From: Aspidapion aeneum
Lineage: Eukaryota; Arthropoda; Insecta; Coleoptera; Brentidae
Direction: 5' to 3'
Length of the DNA: 64,000 nucleotides
Assembly (NCBI GenBank): GCA_963576565.1
Contig: OY755042.1
Span: 112,941,411-113,005,410, forward strand
Below, in pieces: positions 21,645-32,669 of this stretch (positions are counted from its first letter, which is position 1; each line of letters opens with the position of its first letter). The notes under the pieces were generated by a model. That model ran no database searches. It saw only the letters and a program-made list of their open reading frames with translations, and was not told the DNA's origin. A program made the translations under genes and the position numbers.

Positions 21645-22992
21645 ATGCTGGCCATGGGGAAGCCCGCTTAGATAGAGAAAAACTAATTTAGTAGTTGTTT
21701 AGATATGAACAGAAGCAAATTCTTCTCTTTGTCCCCTTCCGATTCTTTATTCGCCTGCCATACCAAGTAGAATGAATTTTACTGCATTGTCTACTACGCA
21801 GAATTAAAAGAAAATACAATGTCATTAGATAGTTTAAGTTGTGCTACGTATTTTTACGTAAGCATGAGATTTGACAGTTACGCAAGCGCACTTCGTCACA
21901 CCGTCGTCAAGGTCACGTTAGGAGCTTACGTATTTATGTTAGCTTACGGCAGTCTGCGGGCACCTTAACGTTACCAAAGAATAGAAATGGTTGATTGACC
22001 GATCGAAAAATGAGGCCTAGACGATAATTTCCGCTTCCATTACAAACGATTCTTTGCAAATATATTCCTACTGTAGTTGAAAAGACAAAAAAACAAAATT
22101 GTAACATCAAAAAAACACAGTGCCGAATTCCATATTCTCTGCTATTAGTAGACTTGTTATGGTAACGTAAAAACATTCAACTTAAAGTCAAATTTGGAAC
22201 AAAACGTAGAGCGCTTAACGTGCAGTTTTACGTAAAAATACGTAGCACAACTTAAACTATCTATTATCTTAACGCAAGCTAGTTTGTTCTCCTGTCAACT
22301 CTCCTTTTAACTTTTTTTTAAATTCTTATCCACACTTTCTAAATAACTTTTCCTTTTTTTGTGCAGACTTTCCTTTGAAGTTGGCTTCTTAAATGTATAC
22401 TTTGTAATAAATATTTGTATTTGTCATACTTCCACCATATGGCAAATTATACATATATTTATATTAGGTATAAAAATTAATTAATTCCTCATACCATAAA
22501 TCATGAAATTAATATTTAATTGGATTTATCGATGGGTTTTATTGGAGTTTTGTATTAACGCAACAATAATTAATAAAAATAACTACATTGTATATTTAAT
22601 TTTTTTAATTAAATTTTATTATTGGCTATGATATACCGTAAAGGAAAAAGTTGTACTAGCCTAAGGGAAGACTGCTTAGAAAAAGAACAACTTAACTTAT
22701 TTGTTTTGAGGTGTTTAGATAAGAAAAAGCTTAAAAGTTAAAAGAAGAGGGGGAGCATCGGAGGAGAGTTGACAAGAAAACAAACGAGCTCACGTTACGG
22801 CATCGACATTTTAATTTATTTTAAACCTGTGTAGTAGACAATGCAATGAAATTCAATCGACTCGGTATGGCCGGTGGAGCAAAAATGGGGAGGGGATGAA
22901 GCAAAGAATTTGCTTCTATTCATATCTACACACCTGCTATATTACTTTTTCTTTTTCTAAGCAAGCTCCTCCATGGCCAGTACAGCTTTTTT
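21645..22992. mobile_element. foldback element with long arms and a nested MITE
   Basis: The left arm (AAGCTATGCTGGCCATGG at about 21640, GCATTGTCTACTACGCAG at about 21783, GAGTTGACAGGAGAAC complement at about 22288) is inverted in the right arm at 22660-22992 (TAGTAGACAATGC, GGAGAGTTGACAAGAAAAC, CCATGGCCAGTACAGCTT). Arms are about 310-330 bp without the nested MITE and moderately diverged; the AT-rich centre is about 22390-22660. It ends about 250 bp before the first TOX exon seen here. Confidence 0.7.
21827..22262. mobile_element. MITE with inverted ends, copy 2 of 2
   Basis: The ends AGATAGTTTAAGTTGTGCTA and its inverse are perfect for more than 30 bp, including TTTTTACGTAA. ATT lies on both sides, so the duplication may be 3 bp. 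It is nearly identical to 3100-3521 and is nested in the left arm of the foldback 21645-22992. Confidence 0.8.
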
Positions 22993-23241
22993 CTATATAA
23001 AATATATGTATGTATTCAGTGGTTTAATATGTTTTTTAAATATTTTTTTTTTGAAATTTCGCAACTTATTTATTTATATGGCCGCTCAGAGGATGCTAAC
23101 CTAAGTTATCAAAAAAGTAGAATTAATTTTTTTTATGAAATACTATAGACTAAAGACTATTTCCTCAATGTAAACTATGACTTAAAGCCACTACTAAATA
23201 TATTAATATTTCTGCTATTTATTTTTTATTTTTCTTTTCAG

Positions 23242-23322
23242 AGGCAAGAGAACGTTGACTTAGCGTTGAGTATACAGCATTCAAATTTCCACCACCAGAA
23301 CGGATACGATATGAATGATCAG
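23242..23322 (+). CDS. Tox: TOX-family HMG-box protein, internal exon a
   Basis: 81 bp, 27 codons in phase 0, between TTTTCTTTTCAG and a GTAAGT donor. It reads RQENVDLALSIQH then a His/Asn-rich piece ending GYDMNDQ. Taken alone it is not diagnostic; it is joined to the gene by phase, strand and the following exon. TOX proteins are nuclear HMG-box regulators of transcription with a poorly conserved N-terminus. No upstream coding exon was found from 1 to 23241, so the start codon probably lies outside the window. An unseen exon in the 21-kb intron that follows cannot be excluded. Confidence 0.7.
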
Positions 23323-23555
23323 GTAAGTTTAAAAAAGTTAAGCAGTTAGCCTTTAAGCTTTGATTAATTCTCTTTTTTTTCAACGCTTGCAATTGCTAAT
23401 AATTATATTTATATTTTATAAGAGTGTTATAAATGTTACCACAGAGATTTTTGAAGTGTAAACCTCTTCCAAGAGCGGAGGTGCTTCTCGGGGTGACATT
23501 CTCTGTTGGTAAAAAACGGTATATATTTTTTTAAGCAGCATTTTATTGAATTAGT
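23323..23555. other. 5' end of the 21-kb intron after exon a
   Basis: Plain intronic sequence from the donor to the next MITE. Confidence 0.5.
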
Positions 23556-23703
23556 CAGTGGTTGTATTTTCGATGATAATAACAATAGACACTTTCATCC
23601 ACCGCAAGCAAAAATTTTGAATTTTTATTAGCAAAAACATTACTTTTTACTTATTTTTTATATATTCAAAAAATTCTCGGGGAGGGCAAGTGCCCCTCCC
23701 AGC
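23556..23703. mobile_element. hAT-type MITE relative, about 148 bp
   Basis: Inverse of the MITE at 48387-48538: CAGTGGTTGTATTTTCGATG at the left, the shared TTCAAAATTTTTGC phrase, and a right end with CTCGGGGAGGGCAAGTGCCC. The right tip is not a clean CGCCACTG and no duplication was found, so this copy is decayed. Confidence 0.6.
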
Positions 23704-24700
23704 AAACATGGATTACAAAAAAAGTACTTTTTAAGTACTGGCTTTCACTGCTGCCCATAACGGCAAAGTACTAAGTAGAAAGTACTGAATTCGTATTGAT
23801 TTGGAACAACGGCCTGCATCAGGCCAGCAAGTATATATTTTAGTACAAAAAACACTGTACTTTTAAAGTAACGCATTTTTTTAAACTTCTTTGTACACAA
23901 AAGCATGTACTTTTAAAGCAATGTATTTTCTTCATATTTTTAGTAAATACAAAAAAAAACTGAATTTTTATACATTTAAAAAAAAACTGTACTTTTAAAG
24001 CATTGTATTTTATTAATTTTTTTAGTAGTACAAAGAAACTACTTTTATTGTAAATATTGTAAGGACATTACTTCACTCACGTCTCATATTTACGGAAAGA
24101 AATATTTGATCATTATATAAGGATCTTTAATATTTTCCTTTTCATATCAGATGAGGATATTTCCAAGGATTGTGGAACATTCCACATCAATTTAAAAATA
24201 AATAAAATCATTCACATTCTTAAGCTTGACATTCCTTAGTGTATCTGTAAAATGTTGACTAGTGTTTGCCATCTAGTGGCAAAGACGGCAAACATCAACT
24301 TGTCAGTTTTTTTGTAAATATTTTATTTTCACAGTAAAATATTTAATATTTTTGTACTAAAATAAAGTGCTTTAAAAGCAACTGTTTAAAAATACTTTTA
24401 AAATGTTTTTTCACTATTATATTAATTTTGCAGTAAAACTTTTAAACTTTTAATAATATATTAAATGTACTTTAAAAGTACCTTCTTCAAAATGTTATTA
24501 AAATGTTTTTTTGTGAATATTTTATTTTTACAGTAAAATATTTAAATGTTTTGCACTAAAATAAAGTGCTTGAAAAGCAGCAGCTGTTTAAATATACTTT
24601 TAAAATGTTTTTTTGCCATTAACGCTGGCTGCACTTGGCATTCTTCAAAAATAAAGTATAATTTTTCGTTGTACTAACAATAAAGTACTAAAATAATGCA
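23704..24700. repeat. TACTTTTAAAG-type repeats, with units of about 101 and 202 bp
   Basis: About 23830-24030 has several copies of GTACTTTTAAAGNAANGNATTTT. About 24305-24610 holds a unit repeated with a period near 202 bp (TTTTTTTGTNAATATTTTATTTT, then ACAGTAAAATATTTAA and AATAAAGTGCTT), with a half-size copy between. No coding content. The ends resemble a MITE family but are not resolved. Confidence 0.55.
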
Positions 24701-25433
24701 TTTTTTGCAATTGCAAATTTACCCTCAATTTCTTGATGTAAGAAAGTTATTTGTTCTTATGATTAAGGTATGCACGCGTTACCATATGAAATCTCCCATA
24801 AAAGGGCAGTTTTTTTCTAAAATGGCTAAATTATCTGTAATCTAAATTATCTGTAATCTAAATTCAGAAACGCATTTAAAAATCTTATTTACTGCTAAAA
24901 TAAATGTCGAAAACTCCCTTCCAACAACTGGCAAACAAAATGCAATTTGGAAAATGGATGTTTTCTCTGGGGAAAAGTTTCTTTCCATTTTGCATAATAA
25001 CTTTTCCATTTCCCTTCAAGCCAAGGGGACGGACTAAACAAATAGCCCAACCTATATAGATTTTATTGGAAAAGTCAATAGAAACTTAAAACCAATTTAG
25101 CAAAGGTACAGGGTGTCAATTTTAACCTTCGAACATACAAATATAAGATTTTAACGTATTTTTTACCTTCCTAGTCCGCGCAGCAATCGCTAGAGGAGGT
25201 ACCTACTGTTTTTGACAATTTTTTTTTAAATAACCTTGAAAATGTATTATTTGTATCATGGGCGCACCCAGGGGGGCATCGGGTTTCTGGCCCCCCCGAA
25301 ACCTAAGATTTTTAAAATGTTTTTTACATATTTTCTAAATAAAAATATAAAATATCATAAAATTCGGAATTGAAGGCCTCACCTCGCCACTTCTCACAAT
25401 GTTGTACTATTTTTTATAACCCAGACAAATGGT
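24701..25433. other. unassigned; GGGCGCACCC MITE end at 25257
   Basis: CATGGGCGCACCCAGGGGGG at 25257 begins a stretch to about 25360 that resembles the interior of the hAT MITEs at 27012 and 58768 (CCTAAGATTTTT...TACATATTTTCTAAAT). The far end is not clear. The rest is featureless. Confidence 0.45.
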
Positions 25434-25956
25434 AATAAATTTAGAAAAAAAAACTTTTTCAAAACAAGCTTTTATAAAATGGACTAAAAAGCATAAAATA
25501 ATTTTTTGAGTGTTCTGATATCATAATAATAAAAGCGATGGGCGTATTAAAGGAAATTTACCCGTTTTTGTTTTAGACTTGTTAACTCGAAGTTTAGTGA
25601 AAATCCAAATTCATTATATTATAGCAGAGAGATGTAAGGGTAGACAATTTAACCCAACCCAACCCAACCTTACTGAAGCTACCCCTTAATTTTTCTCATA
25701 TGGATGGGGACATTATTACGCCTGCTTCATATTAGGCAGATCATTCGCGACCGGCAGTATGTCGCCCATCATCGGTTGTGGACGATCCACCAAATGCGCA
25801 TGGTTCGGTTCGGTTCATTCGGGCATTTACCTAATATTAAATAATCCCATCGCTTTTATTATTATGATATCAGAACACTCAAAAAATTATATTATGCCTT
25901 TTAGTCCATTTTATAAAAGCTTGTTTTGAAAAAGTTTCTTTTTCTAAATTTATTTT
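25434..25956. mobile_element. foldback element, about 520 bp
   Basis: The arm from AATAAATTTAGAAAAA through ACAAGCTTTTATAAAATGGA and TTCTGATATCATAATAATAA to GCGATGGG (25434-25542) is inverted at 25849-25956 with few mismatches, giving arms of about 105 bp and a 300-bp centre. No coding content. Confidence 0.8.
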
Positions 25957-26019
25957 TTAATTTTTAGATTTGTGTAAGTGTATGCATTTCAACTAGCGCA
26001 TCGATATTGGAGGGTTCGT

Positions 26020-26945
26020 TATTATTATTTTCATTATACGCAAGGATTAATTAATTTTGGTCGAGATCGAATAAACTAAAGCCTTACCTCTTCTACGCCC
26101 CCCCCCCTTTTAGTGGGAGAGCATGTGAATTTTAAAATCAATTAGATACCTACGTGGAAGTCAGTTGAAAGTAATCAGAAAAACTCGTCATTAAATCGTC
26201 CATTTTGCATCCGCAATATTTACTCTTTGTAATTTGATCAAAAATTCGTAATCCTCATCCTCAAAAACCCCCAGATACCAATTTTGGTGGAAATCCGACA
26301 AACTAAAATTTTACCCCCTCTCCGCCGTCCACGTTAGGGGGTTGGTAGGCAGTCAGTGATACCACATTATTGGATTGTCATCGGAACTATAACGGTATGC
26401 GAAACTTGAAGTCACTCGGATACGTGGAAGTCAGTTGAAAGTAATCAGAAAAACTTGACATTAAATCGTCGATTTTGAATCCGCCATATTGAATTTTTGT
26501 AATTTGAGCAAAAATTCGTAATCCTCATCCTCGAAAACCCCCAGATACTAATTTTGGTGGAAATCCAACAAACTAAAATTTTACCCCCTCACCTCCCTCC
26601 AGGTTAGGGGTGAGGTAGGCAGTCAGTGATACCACATTATTGGATTGTCATCGGAACTATAACGGTATGCGAAACTTGAAGTCAATCGGATACGTGGAAG
26701 TCAGTTGAAAGTAATCAGAAAAACTTGACATTAAATCGTCCATTTTGAATCCGCCATATTGAATTTTTGTAATCTGCTCAAAAATTCGTAATTCTCATCC
26801 TCAAAAACCCCCAGATCCCGATTTTAGTTGAAATCGGACAAATTAAAGATTTACCCCCTCCCCCCCCCCCCCGTTAGTTATTATTGTATTGTCATTGGAA
26901 CTAAGACGCTATGCGAAATTTGAAGTCAATCGGATGTTTGGAAGT
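26020..26945. repeat. tandem array, 270-bp unit, about three copies
   Basis: TACGTGGAAGTCAGTTGAAA begins units at 26151, 26421 and 26691, an exact 270-bp period, with a partial unit at each side. Each has a CCCCCAGATAC phrase, an AAATTTTACCCCCTC phrase and GGAACTATAACGGTATGCG. A (CATA)n tract follows at about 26965-27005. Confidence 0.9.
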
Positions 26946-27011
26946 TCTTCAAAAATGAGTTGCAAGATTTGATTACATACATACATACCCACATACATAC
27001 ATTCATATAGG

Positions 27012-27205
27012 CAGTGGCGTATATAAATGGGGGCCTGGGGGACCCGGGCCCCCCCTCAAAGCTAAGATTTTTTTGGATATTTTCCACATATTTTATAAAT
27101 ACAAACATAAAATAGCATAAAATACAGCCTCATGAGGTCTCGGGCCCCCCCCCCCCCCAAACAGTCTCGGGCCCACCCCGAAACTTTTTTCTATATACGC
27201 CACTG
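27012..27205. mobile_element. hAT-type MITE, 194 bp
   Basis: It starts CAGTGGCGTATATA and ends TATATACGCCACTG, with flanks CATATAGG and CATACAGG (7 of 8). The interior GCTAAGATTTTTTTGGATAT and G/C runs match 17479-17680 in inverse orientation. Confidence 0.9.
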
Positions 27206-27297
27206 CATACAGGTGAAGTTAAATAAAAGCTTGTAATAAAAATAACAATAGTTTTATAAAAATTTAACAGTTTTCCAGCAAAAATAATATTATTTAA

Positions 27298-27860
27298 AAT
27301 ACTCCGCCAATATATGGGCACCTAAGCTCACACTAGGTTCTATAGATGTAGAGTACGGGTGAGCTAATATAACTAAAAAATTAAATATATTTTATTCCAC
27401 TCCAAACTCAATTACCTATCGTTTGATACCACACAAGCCATGTTTTAAGTTAAACTCTAATTTTTAAAATCTACCCCCACCCTTTGTTAAAAAAACTAAA
27501 ATATGTTTTGTTTAACTCCAGACCCAATTACCTTTCGTTTGATATCACACACGCCATATTTTCACTTAATCTCTAAATTTTTTAATCTACCCACACCCTT
27601 TTTTTTATACTAAAATTAATTTTGTTTAACTCCAGACTTAATTACCTTTCGTTAGATATCACACACGCCATATTTTCACATAATCTCTAATTTTTGAAAT
27701 CTACCTCCACCCTCTTATTTGGCTTGTGCTCCGTGGATTTTGTTCATTTTTAAATGGGACCATCTCGACGCAAGATCCAGCCAAGGTACCAAATTTCATT
27801 AAAATCGGACAAGCGGTTTTTGAGTTATGCGCGTTGGTCGTTACAGACAGACAGACAGAC

Positions 27861-27940
<80 letters not shown>

Positions 27941-28078
27941 GGCGCAACAAAAAAGTTTCAAAAGCATCTGAAACGCAAAGATATATAAAAATTTTTGAAA
28001 TCGGAGCAACTTTTTTTTTCTCGAAAAAATTAGGATCACTATAGCTCACACTACTATAGTATAGTAGTAGTGTGAGCT
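27298..28078 (-). mobile_element. Helentron-like non-autonomous element, copy B
   Basis: Reverse copy of 18085-18824: 3' end AATACTCCGCCAATATATGG at the left, four AAATCTACCCCCACC-type units, the CGCGCATAACTCAAAAACCG block, a (GACA)n tract of about 100 bp at 27843-27942 and the 5' hairpin AGCTCACAC...GTGTGAGCT at 28042-28078. Long frames in both directions here are readings of the microsatellite. Confidence 0.8.
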
Positions 28079-28819
28079 AAAATATATAAGTTGGTTTCCG
28101 AGATATTTGCCCTTGAAAAAAGTCAAATGGATAGGAGAGAAGATTTTTTTTTAACTTGAAAGGAAAAAAATTAAAATTCATTTTCAAGTGAGAAATGCAC
28201 TCTGACGGTGACCTTTCGAACTAACTTTAATAGAGCCCGGGTCTGCACCGCGTAATTTATTTGGCAGGTCGAGAAATATGGCCCATAACTTTGTATGAAA
28301 ATAATACTATAAAGAAGAATTATACGGACGTTATAAATCAGTCTTTTCGCCCATTTTTATGGCCGTTATTCTACACGGGGATTTATTATTTTTGCTTAAT
28401 TAAATACGATGAATAATTTGTAAATTTCTGGCTGGGGAAATACTGGAAATCTTCGAACACAGTTTAAAAAATAAAAACAGATTGTGATGTATCACGATAA
28501 TGAACCTATATTGAGTCCGTTCCATCATCACAATCGACAGTCATAAAAACTGTTTTGAAACTATTCGGTTAGATGGTGACGATCAAATAACTAGTCGAAA
28601 AAAAGAATGCTGTTGGCGTAGTGATCGATTTACTTCAGTCAAATTATGTGATCATATGCAAAAGAGTTAGATTGAAAGTCACGCGACTAAAAGAAAGGGT
28701 AGGTTTTGGAATCTCGCGTAAAGGTAGATCGAGGGCAAAGCATGAATTCGAGAGCTCTAAATTCAAGTTGAGAGATCTAAATTCAAGTTATACACAGAAA
28801 AAAGAGATTTATGAATTAC
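28079..28819. other. no feature recognised
   Basis: Nothing supported. The frame at 28621-28824 has no known motif and runs into the next transposon end. Confidence 0.35.
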
Positions 28820-29107
28820 AGTGAAACCTCTATTAAGCGGACACTCCCTTTAGGCGGACAAATTTAAAATTTAAAATTCACTCCTTTAACCGGACACTCT
28901 AATAACCCGACGCGGACAATTTTTTTTGTTTAAAAAATTCTGAAACATCCCTTAACCGGACGGGAACCCCTGGCAACGGGACGGGCATAAATATTATGTA
29001 GTATGCTCGCAACAACTGCAGCGGGAGAATTACGTCTTTCGGTTTTAATGCGGAGACAAAATTCTTCTGTCATATTTACAACATATTCTATTTGGCGGTA
29101 CTGCTAC
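28820..29107 (+). mobile_element. Tigger-like element, left-end fragment
   Basis: Starts CAGTGAAACCTCTATTAAGC, then CGGACACTCCCTTTAGGCGG, and follows the element at 57648-58261 closely through GGGCATAAATATTATGTAGT to ATTTACAACAT, where homology stops before the HTH-coding part. It is abutted by an unrelated repeat at 29108. Confidence 0.75.
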
Positions 29108-29304
29108 ACACACACACAGACAGACATCACGACGATATTGCTAGGATAGGTCAAAATACATCCAAATAACACATTTTTAAGGTTATCTTAAAAAAAAAAT
29201 TCGTCGAATAAAAATCCTTCTCTAGCCATTGCTACCCGGGCTAAAAAGGTAAAAATCTGAGGTTCGGAGGGGGGGCGGGTCCCAGGGCTCCCTCCTGAGT
29301 GCGC
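29108..29304 (+). repeat. fragments of the GGATCCATG family and a hAT-like MITE end
   Basis: 29108-29253 matches the 3' half of the family at 40523-41070 (CACACACAGACAGACATCAC, TAGGTCAAAATACA, GCTACCCGGGCTAAAAAGG). 29255-29304 has GGGTCCCAGGGCTCCCTCCT and GTGCGCCCATG, resembling a MITE end. Confidence 0.55.
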
Positions 29305-30585
29305 CCATGTATTTAAAGTCGATTGTAGTCTATCCACGTTAAAGTTTTCTATTTGTAAGAGTGCTTGCGCTGTATCAAATTGTTTTTAAGCTGTGTCCCT
29401 TTTGGCAAAGATTCATGAAAAATAAAAAAGAAGCAAAATAAGTAACTATATAGCCGGCTGCAAGTTTCGCAATAGTTGGAATAAAGAGAGAAACTAGAAT
29501 TTTCTTTACGGTTATTGATTTGCGCATGGAAAGTTGCGTTGAAATTTATAAGCTCTTTTCAAAAAAGAAACACGGAAAATCCAAACTAATTTTGTGCGGT
29601 ATTAGTCGATAAATAAAGCTTAATAAAAATAATTTTGTTGAGGAATCTAACTGATTGTCAGTTGTGATGCACTGAATTAAATTTTAGTTCAAACACCTAT
29701 AGGTATTTAATTTTTAAAGCAATGCTAAAATTTCTTTAATAATTTTAAGACGCGTATTTATTTGAGGCAGAATTTGCTGGCCTCGCTGGGAAGCCGAACG
29801 CGCATCTGTATGTGTACGTGCCTTGAAGGCGTGGTGAACAGCAGCACGCATGGACCCACGGCATGCAACGCCATCGGATCAAAGTGGGAACTTCAAAGGG
29901 ATTGCAAAGGGATAAATATTTGAATTTTTAGTTATCAAAAGTATTCGAAAAAATAATCTTAACATAATCGTTTTTTTTTGTACAACCCACTTTTAGATAA
30001 AAATTTAGATTTCATCTTTAGTCTACAGAGGGCGCTGGCCTTAATTGGGTTATGTACCTTAATTAATTTATAAGGCAATTTCAAAATTTCCTTCGTGAAT
30101 TTTTTTGCTTAAATCTAATAAAATAGTAAGAATCCGTCGTTTTACAATTTTGTATTGTGTAAAGCAAGCTTCAGTAATCTCCTGCTGGCAACAAACCTGC
30201 CTTCTTGCAACCTGTGTGGTCTTCGCACATATTTCTCTCAATTTTTCTATATCCATTACATTGTCAAGCTTCGTAATAAAACGAAAAGAAAAAATGTTAG
30301 TTTACAATTATCACAAAGGGATTTATAGGTACAGACAGACGCAGATCCAGGATATCCGGAGAAGAGGGGAAATATTTTTTGGTGTTTTTAATAAATCTGT
30401 TTTTTAAGTTCTAAAATTTGCCATTACATGAAAACATAACTTTTGGAAATAAAAGTGTTTTTTTAAATTTTAATATTTTTTTCACTTTTAGTATTTGAGA
30501 TATTACATAAAATGGGTGTTTTTCTTACGGAATTACCCGTTATTATTCGCTTTTTGGAATCAAATATTTAGTATTCTTTAATTTT
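29305..30585. other. no feature recognised
   Basis: About 1.3 kb without recognisable coding, RNA or paired ends. The overlapping frames at 30068-30407 carry no known motif. Confidence 0.35.
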
Positions 30586-30724
30586 AGCTCACACATATAC
30601 TATACTATAGTAGTGTGAGCTATGGTGATCCTAATTTTTTCGAGAAAAAAAAAAGTTGCTCCGATTTCAAAAATTTTTATATATCTTTGCGTTTCAGATG
30701 ATTTTGAAACTTTTTTGTTGCCGT

Positions 30725-30759
<35 letters not shown>
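30586..30759 (+). mobile_element. Helentron-like element, copy C, left part
   Basis: 5' hairpin AGCTCACAC...GTGTGAGCT and the conserved GTGATCCTAATTTTTTCG block, ending in the (CTGT)n tract where the BEL/Pao element is inserted. It resumes at 38711. Confidence 0.85.
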
Positions 30760-30760
<1 letters not shown>

Positions 30761-31466
30761 GGTTCGTCCCGCCTTCCTTTTTGTAAATATGTTCTTTTTA
30801 CTATAATTTACCAAATTGGTTCGAATTAGGCTATTTGGTGATTCACTAGAGCATTTTCTATTTTTTGTTTATTTAGTATTAATTAACTAATTAAGTACTT
30901 AAAATTACTGGGTTATTTGCATTTGAAACTCCCGCGGTTTTAAAGGCAAATATTACAATTTGCTATAATTAATTTACTTTACATAAAATGCATTTTGAAT
31001 TACTAAGGTTCCTAGTTCCTTTAATATGGACCTTCGTAATCTCATTCCTTCCTACTTATTCCTTTTCTCCTACGCCTATGGATTAACGACGCCACTGGGC
31101 GCCATGTGGGAGAATGAACGCAGCAGCGATACCTGCTGCAGCATACAGAGAACCGTTTCGCCTTCGAACGATAATACACGCGTGTTAGCGACTCTCCTAC
31201 CACATGAATGTGGGTGCAAAAAGCACGGTTTAACAGCGTGTCCTCCCATGAGTTCCGCTTCCTGTATAAAAATGGTAAGTGAAAATGCATTATTTTTACC
31301 TTACATACATTTGTTTATTGCTACACTAACCTAGAAGGTAAACTAGACCATTTCAGAATCCCTTGTACCAGCTTAGCCTATGACCTTATTCCCTTAAAAT
31401 TACAGTCCACATCTGACACCGTTAAATTCCAGACAACTCTCCTATCTGGACCACCAGGGAGCCCCA
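30760..31466 (+). repeat. BEL/Pao 5' LTR, 707 bp
   Basis: TG...CA ends (TGGTTCGTCCCG to GGGAGCCCCA). I found no difference from the 3' LTR. A TATAAAAATG at about 31265 is followed by a good donor GTAAGT at 31275. The 102-codon frame in the LTR recurs identically in the other LTR and shows no known protein motif. Confidence 0.95.
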
Positions 31467-31470
31467 TTTT

Positions 31471-31492
31471 TGATCCTTAGCGAGCCGGATTT
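31471..31492 (+). other. probable primer binding site
   Basis: Four bases after the LTR, TGATCCTTAGCGAGCCGGAT resembles the complement of a tRNA-Tyr 3' end (remembered as TGGTCCTTCGAGCCGG) with one substitution and about two extra bases. The tRNA identity is from memory and uncertain. Confidence 0.4.
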
Positions 31493-31529
31493 CTGGAATC
31501 GTTTTTTTGCCTTTTTAGGTTAGTTTTTT

Positions 31530-31870
31530 TTACTGGTTTCAAATGCAAGAAAAACCCTTGTTTTTCCTAAATGCCTTTTTTACTGGTTTCAAATGCAAGA
31601 AAAACCCTTGTTTTTCTTACATGCCTACTTTAGAAAACCCCTAGGTTTCTAAAATACATTTTGCGATTTTTTTTTGTGTAAAAACAAATGCAAGAAAAAC
31701 CCTTGTTTTTCTTACATGCCTACTTTAGAAAACCCCTAGGTTTCTAAAATACATTTTGCGATTTTTTTTTGTGTAAAAACAAATGCAAGAAAAACCCTTG
31801 TTTTTCTTACATGCCTACTTTAGAAAACCCCTAGGTTTCTAAAATACATTTTGCGATTTTTTTTGTGTAA
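31530..31870 (+). repeat. 95-bp tandem repeats in the BEL/Pao leader
   Basis: AAATGCAAGAAAAACCCTTG occurs at 31541, 31591, 31686 and 31781, spacing 50, 95 and 95 bp. Each unit holds a 9-bp dyad AAGAAAAAC/GTTTTTCTT with a 4-base loop; the full units add a second imperfect dyad TAGAAAACC/GGTTTCTA. It lies between the primer site and the gag start, where packaging or dimer signals are expected. Confidence 0.9.
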
Positions 31871-32669
31871 AAATTAAATATTTTTAACAATAAATTTAGC
31901 CTTTTCATGCGAAAAACCAAACACAGATAAAATCTGTAAACTACTATGCTTTTTTTTGTTTCGAATAAATCAAGTTTTTTCGTTTCTTTTTTGTAAAAAA
32001 AAAACCGTATAGAATTTGGGTGTTTTTTTGTTTGTCACTGGAAATAGTTTAAAATAGTGTCTGCAAAGTGCTATTATTTTAGCCGTTGTGCCTTCACATT
32101 TGTGGATTGCTATAATTATATCCAATTTGCTCGAAAAAAATCTCCAAATTGCCATATTCGTTTTTGCTTATTGCAAATTGCTATGACTATATCCGATTGC
32201 GGATGCTTTACTATATTCGTTTTTGCGTAAAAATTGCTATGAATATATCTATTTCTAATTTACTATTATAATATCTGTCTGCAAATGGCTATGATTGTAT
32301 CCATTTTTTGCGTGCATAATAAATTTTGAAGGAAATTTAATTCTTAACTTGAGAATTTGTTTTCGTGTAAAGGCAGATAAATAGTTTTACCAAATTAAAT
32401 GCTTTTGATTTGTAGGTATTTATTTTTAAACTTAATACATAGTAGGTACCTACTTATTTGAATTCGCGAGGCGAAGATAAAAAAACTTATACACAAGTTT
32501 TTTGTTATCATTAGTTTGCATCGGGTATTTTCTTTACTTTTGTGCGCTTATAGTTTGATTATTGTAATTAAACGTAGGACATTAATATTTATACAGGGTG
32601 TCCAAATTTTGATTTTTTTTCAGTTTACCTAATTTTTGTCAATTATTTTTTGGATTTTTTTTTTAAATC

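Noticed and set aside
27701..28049. Three overlapping frames on both strands
   Set aside because: Translations of the (GACA)n tract and conserved core of Helentron-like copy B.
31026..31334. 102-codon frame in the 5' LTR, repeated at 38270-38578
   Set aside because: It is the same LTR sequence twice, with no known motif; treated as non-coding LTR.
32594..32612. CAGGGTGTCC transposon end inside the BEL leader
   Set aside because: A single short match with no partner end and no TA-flanked element; possibly chance.
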